From Streptacidiphilus jeojiense (GTDB taxonomy: Bacteria > Actinomycetota > Actinomycetes > Streptomycetales > Streptomycetaceae), in assembly GCF_000719095.1 (NCBI RefSeq), contig NZ_JOEH01000027.1:1-64000 (forward strand): a stretch of DNA of 64,000 nt, written 5' to 3'. This document shows, piece after piece, positions 27,936 to 36,488 of the stretch; the first letter of the stretch is position 1; every line of letters starts with the position of its first letter. The translations under genes and the position numbers were made by a program. The notes under the pieces are model-generated. The model saw only the letters and a program-made list of their open reading frames with translations. It was not told the origin of the DNA and made no database searches.

Positions 27936-29075
27936 ATGGTTGCCCAGGAAGCAGTACAGCATCGAAGCGACGCCCGAAGCAGTGACGTCGTGGTGATCGG
28001 CGCCGGGCAGGCGGGCCTGTCGGCGGCGTTCCATCTGCGGCGGCGCGGTCTGCTGCCCGGCACCGGCTTCACCGTGCTGGACGCCGGCGCGGCCCCAGGC
28101 GGGGCCTGGGCGCACCGGCCGCCCACCCTCACCATGGCCGCCGTGCACGGCTTCCACGAGCTGCCCGGCATGCCGCTGCCGCCCTTCGCCGACCAGCGCC
28201 CGGCGCGCGAGGCACTGCCGGAGTACTTCGCGGCCTACGAGCGCGCCCACGACCTCGAGGTGCTGCGTCCGGTGCGGGTCCGCGCGGTACGGGAGGGCGG
28301 TGCCGGGCGACTGCTGGTGGAGACGGACTCCGGCACCTGGACCACCAGGGCACTGATCAACGCGACCGGGACCTGGACCAGGCCGTTCGTCCCCGCGGTC
28401 CCCGGCGCCGCGGACTTCAGGGGCCGGCAGCTGCACAGTTCGCAGTACCTGGGTCCGCAGGAGTTCGCCGGGCAGCGGGTGCTGGTGGTGGGCGGCGGGG
28501 CCTCGGCGATCCAGGTCCTGGCCGAGACCGCGGCCGTCGCCGACACCCTCTGGGTGACCAGGCGTCCACCTGTGTTCCGCGAGGACCGGTTCACCCCCGA
28601 GATCGGCCGCGCCGCCGTCGCCTTGGTGGAGCGCCGGGTCCGCGCCGGGCTGCCGCCGGCCAGCGTCGTCTCGGTCACCGGGCTGCCGCCGACGCCGGCG
28701 CTGCTCCGGGCCAGGGAGCTGGGTGCGCTGCACCGGCTGCCGATGTTCGAGCGGCTCACCCCGGAGGGGGCGGTGTGGCCGGACGGCCGCACCGAGCGCT
28801 TCGACGTGGTGGTCTGGGCCACCGGATTCCGCCCCGAGGTGGGCCATCTGGCACCGCTGAACCTGCGCTCCCCCGGCGGCGGCATCCGGCTGGACGCGAC
28901 CGGGACCGGGGTCGTCGCCGACCCCCGGGTCCAGCTGGTCGGCTACGGCCCCTCCGCCAGCACGGTCGGCGCCAACCGGGCCGGCCGCGCGGCGGCCGTG
29001 GCGGTGCACCGACTGCTGCTCGCGGAGGAGGCGGGGAGCGGAGCCGCGACCACCGGGCTCGCCGCTACAGCTTGA
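27936..29075 (+). CDS. FAD-dependent oxidoreductase (flavin-containing monooxygenase/CzcO type)
   Basis: 379 residues from ATG 27936 (GTG 27933 is the alternative). The FAD-binding motif VIGAGQAGLSAAFHL is near residue 20 and the NADP-binding motif VLVVGGGASAIQVL near 185, so the two-dinucleotide-fold architecture of class B flavoprotein monooxygenases is present. ATGFRPE near 305 is the usual late motif. It may oxidise small molecules or act as a ferredoxin-type reductase; substrate unknown. It is convergent with and overlaps the next gene by 11 nt. Confidence 0.85.
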   Translation: MVAQEAVQHRSDARSSDVVVIGAGQAGLSAAFHLRRRGLLPGTGFTVLDAGAAPGGAWAHRPPTLTMAAVHGFHELPGMPLPPFADQRPAREALPEYFAAYERAHDLEVLRPVRVRAVREGGAGRLLVETDSGTWTTRALINATGTWTRPFVPAVPGAADFRGRQLHSSQYLGPQEFAGQRVLVVGGGASAIQVLAETAAVADTLWVTRRPPVFREDRFTPEIGRAAVALVERRVRAGLPPASVVSVTGLPPTPALLRARELGALHRLPMFERLTPEGAVWPDGRTERFDVVVWATGFRPEVGHLAPLNLRSPGGGIRLDATGTGVVADPRVQLVGYGPSASTVGANRAGRAAAVAVHRLLLAEEAGSGAATTGLAATA

Positions 29076-29928
29076 GCGCCACGCCGCCGTAGGCGTTGGC
29101 GTGCGAGCGGGGCAGCACGGTGTCCTCCAGGTCGCCGTCCGGGCGCCACTCGTGGACCGGCACCACACCGGGCTCCAGCAGTTCCAGGCCCTCGAAGAGG
29201 CGCAGCACCTCGGCATGGGTGCGCGGGGTGAGGCTCACCCCGGAGCTGTTCACCGTCTGGAGCGCCGCCGCGGCCGCGGCCAGCTTCTCGGCGTCCATCA
29301 GGTCACCGGTGGCGTGCGAGAGGATCACCACGCTGCCGGGCGCCAGCTCGGAGGTGTAGCGGGCGAGCACGTCGGCCGGGTTCTCGTGGTCCGGGATGAA
29401 GTGCAGCAGCGCCACGCAGATCAGCGCGAGGGGCTGGCTGAAGTCCAGCAGTTCGCGGCTCTCGGCCGAGCCGAGGATCTTCTCCGGGTCGCGGACGTCC
29501 GCGTCCACGTAGCCGGTGCGCCCCTCCTGGGTGCCGCGCAGCAGGGCGCGGGCGTGGGCGAGCACGATCGGGTCGTTGTCGACGTAGACCACCCGCGACC
29601 GGGGGTCGACGGCCTGGGCCACCTCATGGGTGTTCCCCGCGGCCGGGATGCCGGTGCCGATGTCGAGGAACTGCCGGATGCCCAGCTCAGCCGCGGAGCG
29701 CACGGCCCGTCCCAGGAAGCGGCGGTTGGCCCTGGCTCCGGCCGGGACGTGCGGCAGCAGTTCCACCACCTGGGCCGCGGCGGCGCGGTCGGCCGGGAAG
29801 TTGTCCTTCCCGCCCAGGTAGTAGTCGTAGAGCCGGGCCGAGTGCGGTATGTCCGGCCGCAGATCGTGTGAGGGGGCCCGGTCCGGGTCGCTGTCCTCGT
29901 GCAGGTGATCGGCTGACATCTCGGACAC
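29065..29928 (-). CDS. SAM-dependent methyltransferase, DUF574 (PF04672) family
   Basis: GTG 29928 with AGGG upstream gives 287 residues; ATG 29919 or 29997 are possible. Family hallmarks are PHSARLYDYYLGGKDNFPADR near residue 30, FLDIGTGIPAAGNTHEVAQ (SAM motif I) near 80 and VYVDNDPIVLAHARALL. The family is strongly expanded in Streptomyces with largely unknown substrates. FIPDHENPADVLARY is the conserved post-domain segment. Confidence 0.88.
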   Translation of the reverse strand: MSEMSADHLHEDSDPDRAPSHDLRPDIPHSARLYDYYLGGKDNFPADRAAAAQVVELLPHVPAGARANRRFLGRAVRSAAELGIRQFLDIGTGIPAAGNTHEVAQAVDPRSRVVYVDNDPIVLAHARALLRGTQEGRTGYVDADVRDPEKILGSAESRELLDFSQPLALICVALLHFIPDHENPADVLARYTSELAPGSVVILSHATGDLMDAEKLAAAAAALQTVNSSGVSLTPRTHAEVLRLFEGLELLEPGVVPVHEWRPDGDLEDTVLPRSHANAYGGVALKL

Positions 29929-30313
29929 GCTGTCCCTACCCTCTTCCACCGGACGGTTCAACTGATCGTACTGTCCCTCGAAATGATCCCGCATCACGGG
30001 TCGCCCCGTAGCGAAGTCGGCGCAGGAGGGGCGCCCGGGTCACCCCGTCCGGCGTCTGATGTGTTCAACTCATGAATAATGACAACGCTATTGACGATGC
30101 ATCACGTTGATGGCTTGATGTGAGTCACGTCGCACCGCCCTTCCCGGCGACGAGCCCCGAAGCGCGGCCCGACCCAGCCGAGCCACCCCTCGGCGCCCCC
30201 TCGTGACGGCTTCCCACGCCACCTGGGGGCTCCGGGCCGGCCGTCGGCAGCACGCGGTGATCGACTCCAAAAACCGCTGTGCCGAGGGCTGCTCGTAGCG
30301 GATCATCTCCTGC
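29929..30313. other. Divergent intergenic region
   Basis: This 385-bp gap separates the DUF574 gene from the AAA ATPase gene. An AT-richer stretch at about 30060-30125 contains TTGACG and repeated TTGATG motifs and probably holds promoters. A 75-codon frame on the minus strand (30088-30315) shows no family or ribosome-binding evidence. I see no RNA gene here. Confidence 0.5.
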
Positions 30314-31480
30314 ATGACTCTTCTGCATCAGGCCGGTCCGAGCGACGGGACGGCCGCCTCCGTCGAGCCCGCCGACCTGCTGCCGCTGCGCATCAGCCTG
30401 GACGACGGGGACGGCCCCGGCGACGTCGTGGACGCCCTCGCGCTCGCCTCCTTCAGCACCGGTGCCCAGCCCTGGGCCAGGTCGGCCTCGGTCAGCCCGG
30501 CCAAGCCCGACGCGACACTGCTGCCGCCCGGGGCCCGGGTGATCCGCCGCAGTGAGGCGGACAGCCGTACGGTGCTGCTGGCGGACGGCCCCGGCTGGAC
30601 CCTCAAGGCGTCCTGGTGGCGCAACGGCGGGACGGTCAACGCGGACGTCACCGTCACCGCCGCCGACGACGAGCTCGCCCGGGACATCCTGGCGCAGGCC
30701 ATCGACGGCGCGGAGGAGGAGAAGCCCACCGAGGAGGACGTCGTCGCCATGGGCTTCTGGCACCTCGCCGCCGGCCGCGGACCGGTACGCGCCCGGCGCC
30801 GGATCGAGGCGCCCGGCTGGGACGCGGTCCGCGCCAACTACACCCGCAGCGTCGTCGACTCCTTCGACGGCCTGATGCGGCTGCAGCCCGACCAGGTGAT
30901 GGGCCGGCTGCTGCTGATGCACGGTCCGCCCGGCACCGGGAAGACCACCGCGCTGCGGACCCTGGCCCGGGCCTGGCGCGAATGGTGCTCGGTGGAGTGC
31001 GTGCTCGACCCGGAGCGGCTGTTCTCCGACCCCGGCTACCTGATCGAGGTCGCCCTGGGCCCGCAGCGCCAGCACCACGGCGGCAACGACGACAGCGGCG
31101 AGGAGCAGTGGCGCCTGCTGCTCCTGGAGGACTGCGACGAACTGATCCGCGGCGGCGCCAAGCGCGCGGCCGGCCAGGCCCTCTCCCGGCTGCTGAACCT
31201 GACGGACGGTCTGCTCGGCCAGGGCCGCAAGGTGCTGGTCGCGGTGACCACCAACGAGGACCTGGAACGGCTCCACCCCGCCGTGGTCCGCCCGGGCCGC
31301 TGCCTCGCCCGCATCGAGGTCGGCCCGCTCACCGAAGCCGAATCCACCACCTGGCTCGCCTCCGCAGCCCCCACCCCACCGGGCGGCGCGACCCTCGCCG
31401 AGCTCTACGCCCTCCGCCAGGGCCCGGGAATGCTGCTCCAGCCCCAGACCGCGGTGGCCCGGGACGGGTTGTACCTGTGA
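30314..31480 (+). CDS. AAA-family ATPase with DUF5925-type N-terminal domain
   Basis: 388 residues. The N-terminal ~190 residues match the uncharacterised domain found on streptomycete AAA proteins of this type (ISLDDGDGPGDVVDALALA, then VVAMGFWHLAAGRGPVRARR). The AAA core has Walker A HGPPGTGKTT near 205-214, Walker B LLLLEDCDELI near 266-277, sensor-1 AVTTNE and an arginine region RPGRCLARIEVG near 330. It resembles BCS1/CbbX-like AAA modules. The client is unknown. It is divergent from the DUF574 gene. Confidence 0.85.
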   Translation: MTLLHQAGPSDGTAASVEPADLLPLRISLDDGDGPGDVVDALALASFSTGAQPWARSASVSPAKPDATLLPPGARVIRRSEADSRTVLLADGPGWTLKASWWRNGGTVNADVTVTAADDELARDILAQAIDGAEEEKPTEEDVVAMGFWHLAAGRGPVRARRRIEAPGWDAVRANYTRSVVDSFDGLMRLQPDQVMGRLLLMHGPPGTGKTTALRTLARAWREWCSVECVLDPERLFSDPGYLIEVALGPQRQHHGGNDDSGEEQWRLLLLEDCDELIRGGAKRAAGQALSRLLNLTDGLLGQGRKVLVAVTTNEDLERLHPAVVRPGRCLARIEVGPLTEAESTTWLASAAPTPPGGATLAELYALRQGPGMLLQPQTAVARDGLYL

Positions 31481-31542
31481 GGTGAGTGCGGGGGCGGCGC
31501 GTTCCAGGGAGGGGTCCTGTCTCCGTTTCGGGGACAGGTTCG

Positions 31543-31983
31543 GGTGCGGCGTAGCTGGTGTGCGGCAGCTGCGGGTGGCTTACGTGGCGGGTTCGTTGCC
31601 GCCCTCCGCCGTCCGTGGCTTGTTGCTGTTGCTCGCTGCGCTCGTGCGGCGGGTCGAGTTGCCTGAACTGGGGTCACTTCTCGTACATCGGGTCACTCGT
31701 CGTACGGAGATGTCGGACATATCCGGGCATTCACGTAGATCAACTGACCCAATGTCCGAAGATTGACCCAACGTGTAGAGGACACCTACCTGGCGAATCG
31801 TTTCTCCAGCCCCACCACCGACCGCCCGCCGCCCGGCAACGGCGAGACCCCGCACCCCTCCCCCGCCCTTGTCGCCGCGAGCGAAGCGAGCAACAGCAAC
31901 AAGCCACGGACGGCGGAGGGCGGCAACGGTGGCGCCATGTAAGCCACCTACAGCTGCCGCAAGCAACCGACTACGCCACCCCG
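31543..31983. repeat. Non-coding element with ~100-bp inverted terminal repeats (MITE-like)
   Basis: The left arm (about 31543-31644) and right arm (about 31878-31983) are inverted copies. A 50-nt core (31595-31644 against 31878-31927) matches at 49 of 50 positions; outer parts match with small gaps. The ~230-bp interior has no convincing gene. The 588-bp gap between the AAA and PadR genes contains nothing else that I can identify. No target-site duplication could be established by eye. Confidence 0.7.
31671..31769. promoter_or_regulatory. Mirror-symmetric array of four GGGTCA half-sites
   Basis: GGGTCA occurs at 31671 and 31690; its complement TGACCC occurs at 31745 and 31764. Both pairs are 19 bp apart, and the array is symmetric about 31720. 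A small palindrome ATGTCGGACAT (31710-31720) lies at the centre. It lies inside the inverted-repeat element and about 300 bp upstream of the PadR-methyltransferase gene. Confidence 0.5.
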
Positions 31984-32068
31984 CCTCCCCCACCCCGCCC
32001 CATCCCCATAGTGCATACTCCTCCCCAACCACTAACACGCACCGCGTGTCATTGAGGGGGCAACAGCC

Positions 32069-33130
32069 ATGCGCACCAACGATGCCCAGATGCTCGTCCT
32101 GTTCGTCCTCGCCGACGGTCCACCGCTCCACGGATATGCGATCAACACCGCCATCGAGAAGCTGACCGGTGCCCGCCTGGGCCGTGGGAGTCTGTCGGGG
32201 GCCCTCGCCCGGTTGGAGGCCAAGGGGCTGATCGAGCGGATGGAGCTGCGGGGGCGTCAACTCCCGTTCCAGCTCACGCCTTCCGGACGGGAGACGCTCG
32301 AACGGGAGTTGGCTTCCACGGCCCGGGTCGCCGAGCAGCTCTTCGAGACCGCGGTGCCGGACCGGATCGGCTACCAGGACCGGATCGCCGCAACGGAGTT
32401 CGCGCAGTCGTACAAGCAGCTGGCGGTGGAGGCCCTGAACGTACGTCCGGGGCAGACCGTGCTCGACCTGGGTTGCGGCCCGGGAACCGACCTGGCAGCA
32501 CTCGCCGAGGCCGTCACGCCGTCCGGGGCGGTGTTCGGGATCGACGCCAACCCCGGGATGCTGGAGCGGGCGCGGGCCAGGACCGCGGAACTGACCCAAG
32601 TGACGGTGCAGCAAGGTGACATCCATGCGCTCCCGTACGCGGACGCGAGCGTCGACCGGGCGCACACCGACCGGGTGCTGCAGCATGTGGCCGACCCGGG
32701 CCGGGTGCTGGCCGAGGCCCGGCGGGTGCTGCGACCCGGCGGGCGGCTGGTGATGGCCGAGCCGGACTGGGAGGCGCTCGCCATCGACCACCCCGACCTG
32801 GAACTCTCCCGCGCCTACACCCGCCACATCGCCGAACGGATCGTCCGCAACGGCGCGCTGGGACGGCAGTTGGCCCGACTGGCGACAGAGGCCGGGTTCA
32901 CCGTCTCCGCCGTCCTCCCCGTCGTCACGGTGATCCGGGACGTCCGGGAGGCCGACCAGGTGCTCGGCATCCAGCGCAACACAGAACGGGCAGTCGCAGC
33001 CGGCTATCTCAGTGACGGGGAGGCGCAGCGCTGGCTGGAGCATCTCGCTGAAGGGCCCTTCCTGGCATCGGCGACGCTCTACCTGACCGTCGTCGACGTC
33101 CCGGCGGGAGGCGGCTCGCACAGCGGCTAG
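32069..33130 (+). CDS. PadR-type winged-helix regulator fused to a SAM-dependent methyltransferase
   Basis: 353 residues in one open frame. Residues 1-85 form a PadR winged helix (MLVLFVLADGPPLHGYAIN, then GSLSGALARLEAKGLIERM). Residues 110-345 form a class I methyltransferase with SAM motif VLDLGCGPGTDLAALA near 130 and a UbiE-like RVLAEARRVLRPGGRLVMAEP near 213. The PadR dimerisation helices are replaced by the enzyme. The protein could be a regulator whose DNA binding responds to SAM or substrate. The transporter that follows 83 nt later is a likely target or functional partner. Confidence 0.85.
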   Translation: MRTNDAQMLVLFVLADGPPLHGYAINTAIEKLTGARLGRGSLSGALARLEAKGLIERMELRGRQLPFQLTPSGRETLERELASTARVAEQLFETAVPDRIGYQDRIAATEFAQSYKQLAVEALNVRPGQTVLDLGCGPGTDLAALAEAVTPSGAVFGIDANPGMLERARARTAELTQVTVQQGDIHALPYADASVDRAHTDRVLQHVADPGRVLAEARRVLRPGGRLVMAEPDWEALAIDHPDLELSRAYTRHIAERIVRNGALGRQLARLATEAGFTVSAVLPVVTVIRDVREADQVLGIQRNTERAVAAGYLSDGEAQRWLEHLAEGPFLASATLYLTVVDVPAGGGSHSG

Positions 33131-33213
33131 GCTCTGGCCCCGACCGGAACAGGGTGACTGGTCCGGCGGTGCAGCGGCAGAGGTGGCGGGGAGTCAGATG
33201 CGGGGATGTTCAG

Positions 33214-34923
33214 ATGCAGGGATATGACGAGACCACCCGGTCCGGGGCGGTGCCCGGGCCGACGCGGATCGTGGCCCGGGGGGTGGGGGTCGTTGCCCGG
33301 GGCGGTGGGGAGATCCTGCGTGGGATATCGCTGGCGGTCGAGCCGGGACGGCTGCTGGCGCTGGCGGGGAGCAGCGGGGCCGGGAAGACCACGCTGCTGG
33401 AGGTCCTGGCCGGGGTCCGCGCGCCGGACCGGGGGACGGTGCTGCGCGCGGACGTACCGGCGGGCGACTCGCAGGCCGAACTCGGGTTCGTGCCGCAGGA
33501 CGACATTATCCACCGTGACCTCCCGCTGGCCCGGACCCTGGCGTACGCGGCCCGGCTGCGGCTCCCGGCCGGGACGGGCAGCGCCGAGGTGCAGTCCGCC
33601 GTGGACCGGGTGCTCGACGCACTCGGGCTGACCGGGCGCGCCGGGGTGCGGGTCGGGCTGCTGAGCGGGGGCGAGCGCAAGCGCGCGAGCATCGCGGTCG
33701 AGCTGCTGACCCGCCCCGCCGTACTGTTCCTGGACGAGCCCACCTCCGGCCTGGACCCCGCCACCGGGGCCGAACTCATCACCCTGCTCCGGGATCTGAG
33801 CCGCCGGGGTACGGCGGTGGTGCTCACCACCCACACCCCCGCGGACCTGTCGCGCTGCGACACCGTGGGCTTCCTCAGCCCGGACGGGCGCCTGGTCCAC
33901 CTGGGTCCGCCGGAAGGGCTCGGCGCACACTTCGGGGTGGACACCGTCGAGGAGGTCTACGGCGTGGTGACGGCGGACACGCCCGACCTGGCCGATGAAG
34001 GGCCCGGAGCCGACGTACCCACGGCCGAGGCCCGGTCCGCGCCCGCTCAGCCGCTCCGCCCGCTCGGCGCGTTGGGCCAGTGGGCGCTGCTCACCCGGCG
34101 GAGTGCGGACATCATGATCCGCAACCGGCTCTCGGTCGCGGTGCTGGCCGGATCGCCGGTGATGATCGTCATCATGTTCGTGATGCTGTTCCGGGCCGGG
34201 GCGTTCGACCCGGCCGATCCGAGCCCCGGCACGGCGGCGATGATCCTCTTCTGGATCGCCTTCGGTGCCTTCTTCTTCGGCCTCACCTACGGCCTGCTTC
34301 AGATCTGCACCGAGATCGCCGTGGTCCGCCGGGAGCGCCTGACGGTGCTTCGGCTTGGCCCGTACGTGCTGGCCAAGGCGACCGTGCTGCTGCCGGTGCT
34401 GGCGGCGGCCGATGCGCTGCTGCTGGCGGTGCTGCGGGCACTGGACCGGCTGCCGGCCGCCGGCTGGTCCGTCTACGGCTCGCTGTTCGCCACCACGGTG
34501 CTGGCCTCGGCCGCGGCGCTGGCCCTGGGCCTGCTGGCGTCGGCGGCGGTGTCGGAGCCCGGACAGGCCACGCTGATGCTCCCGTTGCTCTGCTTCCCGC
34601 AGGTGCTGTTCTCCGGGGCGTTCGTCCCGGTGCCGCAGATGGCCTGGCCCGGCTGGGCGTTGAGCTGGGCGATGACCAACCGCTGGGCGTTCGAGTCCCT
34701 GGGCAGCGGCATCGGCCTGAACGCGCTCTGGGCACACGGCCGTTCACCGCTGGGCCCACCGCTGCTGGCCTCCTACGGGGACACCTTCGGCGGGCCGACG
34801 GCGCGCGGCTGGATCTGGCTGGCCGGCTTCACCGTGCTGTTCCTGACCGGGGCTTGGGCGCTGCTGGCCCGGAGCTGCCCCCGGGCCCGCGCCGTCGCCG
34901 TGACCGTCGCACCGTCGCCGTGA
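33214..34923 (+). CDS. ABCG-like fused ATPase-permease transporter
   Basis: 569 residues from ATG 33214 (GTG 33154 would add 20). The N-terminal ATPase has Walker A GSSGAGKTT near 52, signature LSGGERKRASIAVELL and Walker B VLFLDEPTSGLD. The order ATPase first then ABC-2 permease (six helices, residues 315-560) is that of ABCG half-transporters and of actinobacterial FHA-lacking relatives. Such proteins export lipids or small hydrophobic molecules. It is downstream of and codirectional with the PadR-methyltransferase. Confidence 0.88.
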   Translation: MQGYDETTRSGAVPGPTRIVARGVGVVARGGGEILRGISLAVEPGRLLALAGSSGAGKTTLLEVLAGVRAPDRGTVLRADVPAGDSQAELGFVPQDDIIHRDLPLARTLAYAARLRLPAGTGSAEVQSAVDRVLDALGLTGRAGVRVGLLSGGERKRASIAVELLTRPAVLFLDEPTSGLDPATGAELITLLRDLSRRGTAVVLTTHTPADLSRCDTVGFLSPDGRLVHLGPPEGLGAHFGVDTVEEVYGVVTADTPDLADEGPGADVPTAEARSAPAQPLRPLGALGQWALLTRRSADIMIRNRLSVAVLAGSPVMIVIMFVMLFRAGAFDPADPSPGTAAMILFWIAFGAFFFGLTYGLLQICTEIAVVRRERLTVLRLGPYVLAKATVLLPVLAAADALLLAVLRALDRLPAAGWSVYGSLFATTVLASAAALALGLLASAAVSEPGQATLMLPLLCFPQVLFSGAFVPVPQMAWPGWALSWAMTNRWAFESLGSGIGLNALWAHGRSPLGPPLLASYGDTFGGPTARGWIWLAGFTVLFLTGAWALLARSCPRARAVAVTVAPSP

Positions 34924-34938
34924 ACGTCGCGCCGCCGC

Positions 34939-36411
34939 TCAGCAGCGCAGTCGCGGACTGAGCTGTTCGTCCCCGCGCCGCCGGTCCCGGTAGACCTCGG
35001 CCAGGAAGCCGAGGAGGGCGTCGACGTCGGCCTGGTTGGAGCTGAGCCCCAACGAGACCCGGACCGCGCCGCCGGAGGGCAGTCCGAGCCGGGTCAGGTA
35101 GTCGTCGATGGTGCCGGTGGTGCGGCGGACCGCGCCGGAGAGCAGCCGGCGCGGGATGCCGAAAGCCCCCTCCCCCGCGCCCGGATTGCAGAAGCAGCCG
35201 GTCCGCAGCGAGATGCCGCGCGCGCTGCTCTCCCGGCTGACGATGCGTTCGTCCACCACGGTGCCGTCCGGGTGCAGCAGGTTGAGGGTGACGCTGCCGC
35301 CGCGGCGCTCGGTGGTCTCCGGGCCGTAGAGCCGGACCAGCGGCGCGCCGTTGCTGTGGCGAAGGGCGCTCAGCCCCTCCAGCAGACCGGCAGTCAGTCC
35401 CGTCACATGGTCGTGCACGGCGTCGATCCCGATGCCCTGGACGTAGCCGAGCCCGGTGGCCACGTCCGGGATGCTGAGGAAGTTGAGGGTGCCGTCCTCG
35501 AACGCGGTCTCGTCGTCGGTCATCCGGTGCCACTCGCCCTGGGCGCTGACGACCTGGATGGTGCCGCCGGAGAACCAGGGGCGGCGCAGCCGGGCCAGCG
35601 CCTCGCGCCGGGCGACCAGGCAGCCGATGCCGGTGGGGTAGCCGAAGACCTTGTACCAGCTGACGGTCACGAAGTCCGGGTGCACCCGGCCGAGGTCCAG
35701 CCGGTTGCTCGGCAGATAGGCGGCCGCGTCCAGCAGCACGTCGTAGCCCAGCCGTTGGGCCGCCTCGATCCACTCCAGCGGGTGCTGCACCCCGGTGAAG
35801 TTGCTCTGCGCGGGGTAGGCCAGCAGGCCGTTGCGCGCCCCGGCGCGTGCACCCGGCCGACGCAGCAGCCCGCGCGGACCCGGTCGCGGGCCGAGGGCTT
35901 GCAGCAGGGCCTCCTCGGAGATCCGCAACTCCTGCCCGGCGAACGGCACATGGACCGTGCGGGCGCCCTTGGCACGGGCGAACTCGCGCAGGCCGTTGAC
36001 CGAGTTGTGGTTGTCCAGCGGCAGTACCAGCCGGCTGCCGCGGCCGAACCGGTACGCCTCGCCGACGACCCGGCAGGCACCACTCGCGTTGGCGGTGAAC
36101 ACCGCCGCGTACTCGTCCGGGTCGGCGTTGAGATGCCGCAGCACGGCCGCGCGGGTCTCCGCGACCAGCCGGTCCGAGGCGGCCGCGGTGGGGTTCTCCG
36201 AGTGGGGATTGCCGAAGCAGTCGCCGGTTATCCGCGCGGCGTGGGCCGCGAGTTGTGACTCGGCCGGCAGTCCGGCGCCGGTGTGGTCGAGGTAGACGTG
36301 ACCCTTGCGGTCCAGGTAGCCGTACTCCTCCGCGCGCAGCCGCGCGAAGGAGGCGCCTGGACCACCGGAGGTACCGGATGATCCGGACGCGGGTACGGAA
36401 GTGACGGACAT
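34939..36411 (-). CDS. Molybdenum-cofactor-sulfurase-like class V aminotransferase
   Basis: 490 residues; the ATG at 36411 has GGAGGAG upstream. PLP-dependent fold type I: the Schiff-base Lys is in VSWYKVFGYPTG near 253. The motif RTGCFCNPGAGE near 400 is the hallmark of the Moco-sulfurase N-terminal domain (HMCS/ABA3 group) and carries the persulfide-type cysteines. There is no C-terminal MOSC domain, so it is a stand-alone desulfurase-like protein. It may sulfurate a molybdenum hydroxylase or act in secondary metabolism. Confidence 0.82.
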   Translation of the reverse strand: MSVTSVPASGSSGTSGGPGASFARLRAEEYGYLDRKGHVYLDHTGAGLPAESQLAAHAARITGDCFGNPHSENPTAAASDRLVAETRAAVLRHLNADPDEYAAVFTANASGACRVVGEAYRFGRGSRLVLPLDNHNSVNGLREFARAKGARTVHVPFAGQELRISEEALLQALGPRPGPRGLLRRPGARAGARNGLLAYPAQSNFTGVQHPLEWIEAAQRLGYDVLLDAAAYLPSNRLDLGRVHPDFVTVSWYKVFGYPTGIGCLVARREALARLRRPWFSGGTIQVVSAQGEWHRMTDDETAFEDGTLNFLSIPDVATGLGYVQGIGIDAVHDHVTGLTAGLLEGLSALRHSNGAPLVRLYGPETTERRGGSVTLNLLHPDGTVVDERIVSRESSARGISLRTGCFCNPGAGEGAFGIPRRLLSGAVRRTTGTIDDYLTRLGLPSGGAVRVSLGLSSNQADVDALLGFLAEVYRDRRRGDEQLSPRLRC

Positions 36412-36488
36412 GACTCCTCCTCCGGCAGGGCGGTCTGAGCCCCCCTCAGCACCGGACTCCGCAGCCCGTCATCCCCGCCGCACCCGCA

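Noticed and set aside
30088..30315. 75-codon minus-strand frame upstream of the AAA gene
   Set aside because: No ribosome-binding site, Arg-rich and overlapping the AAA start; no family resemblance.
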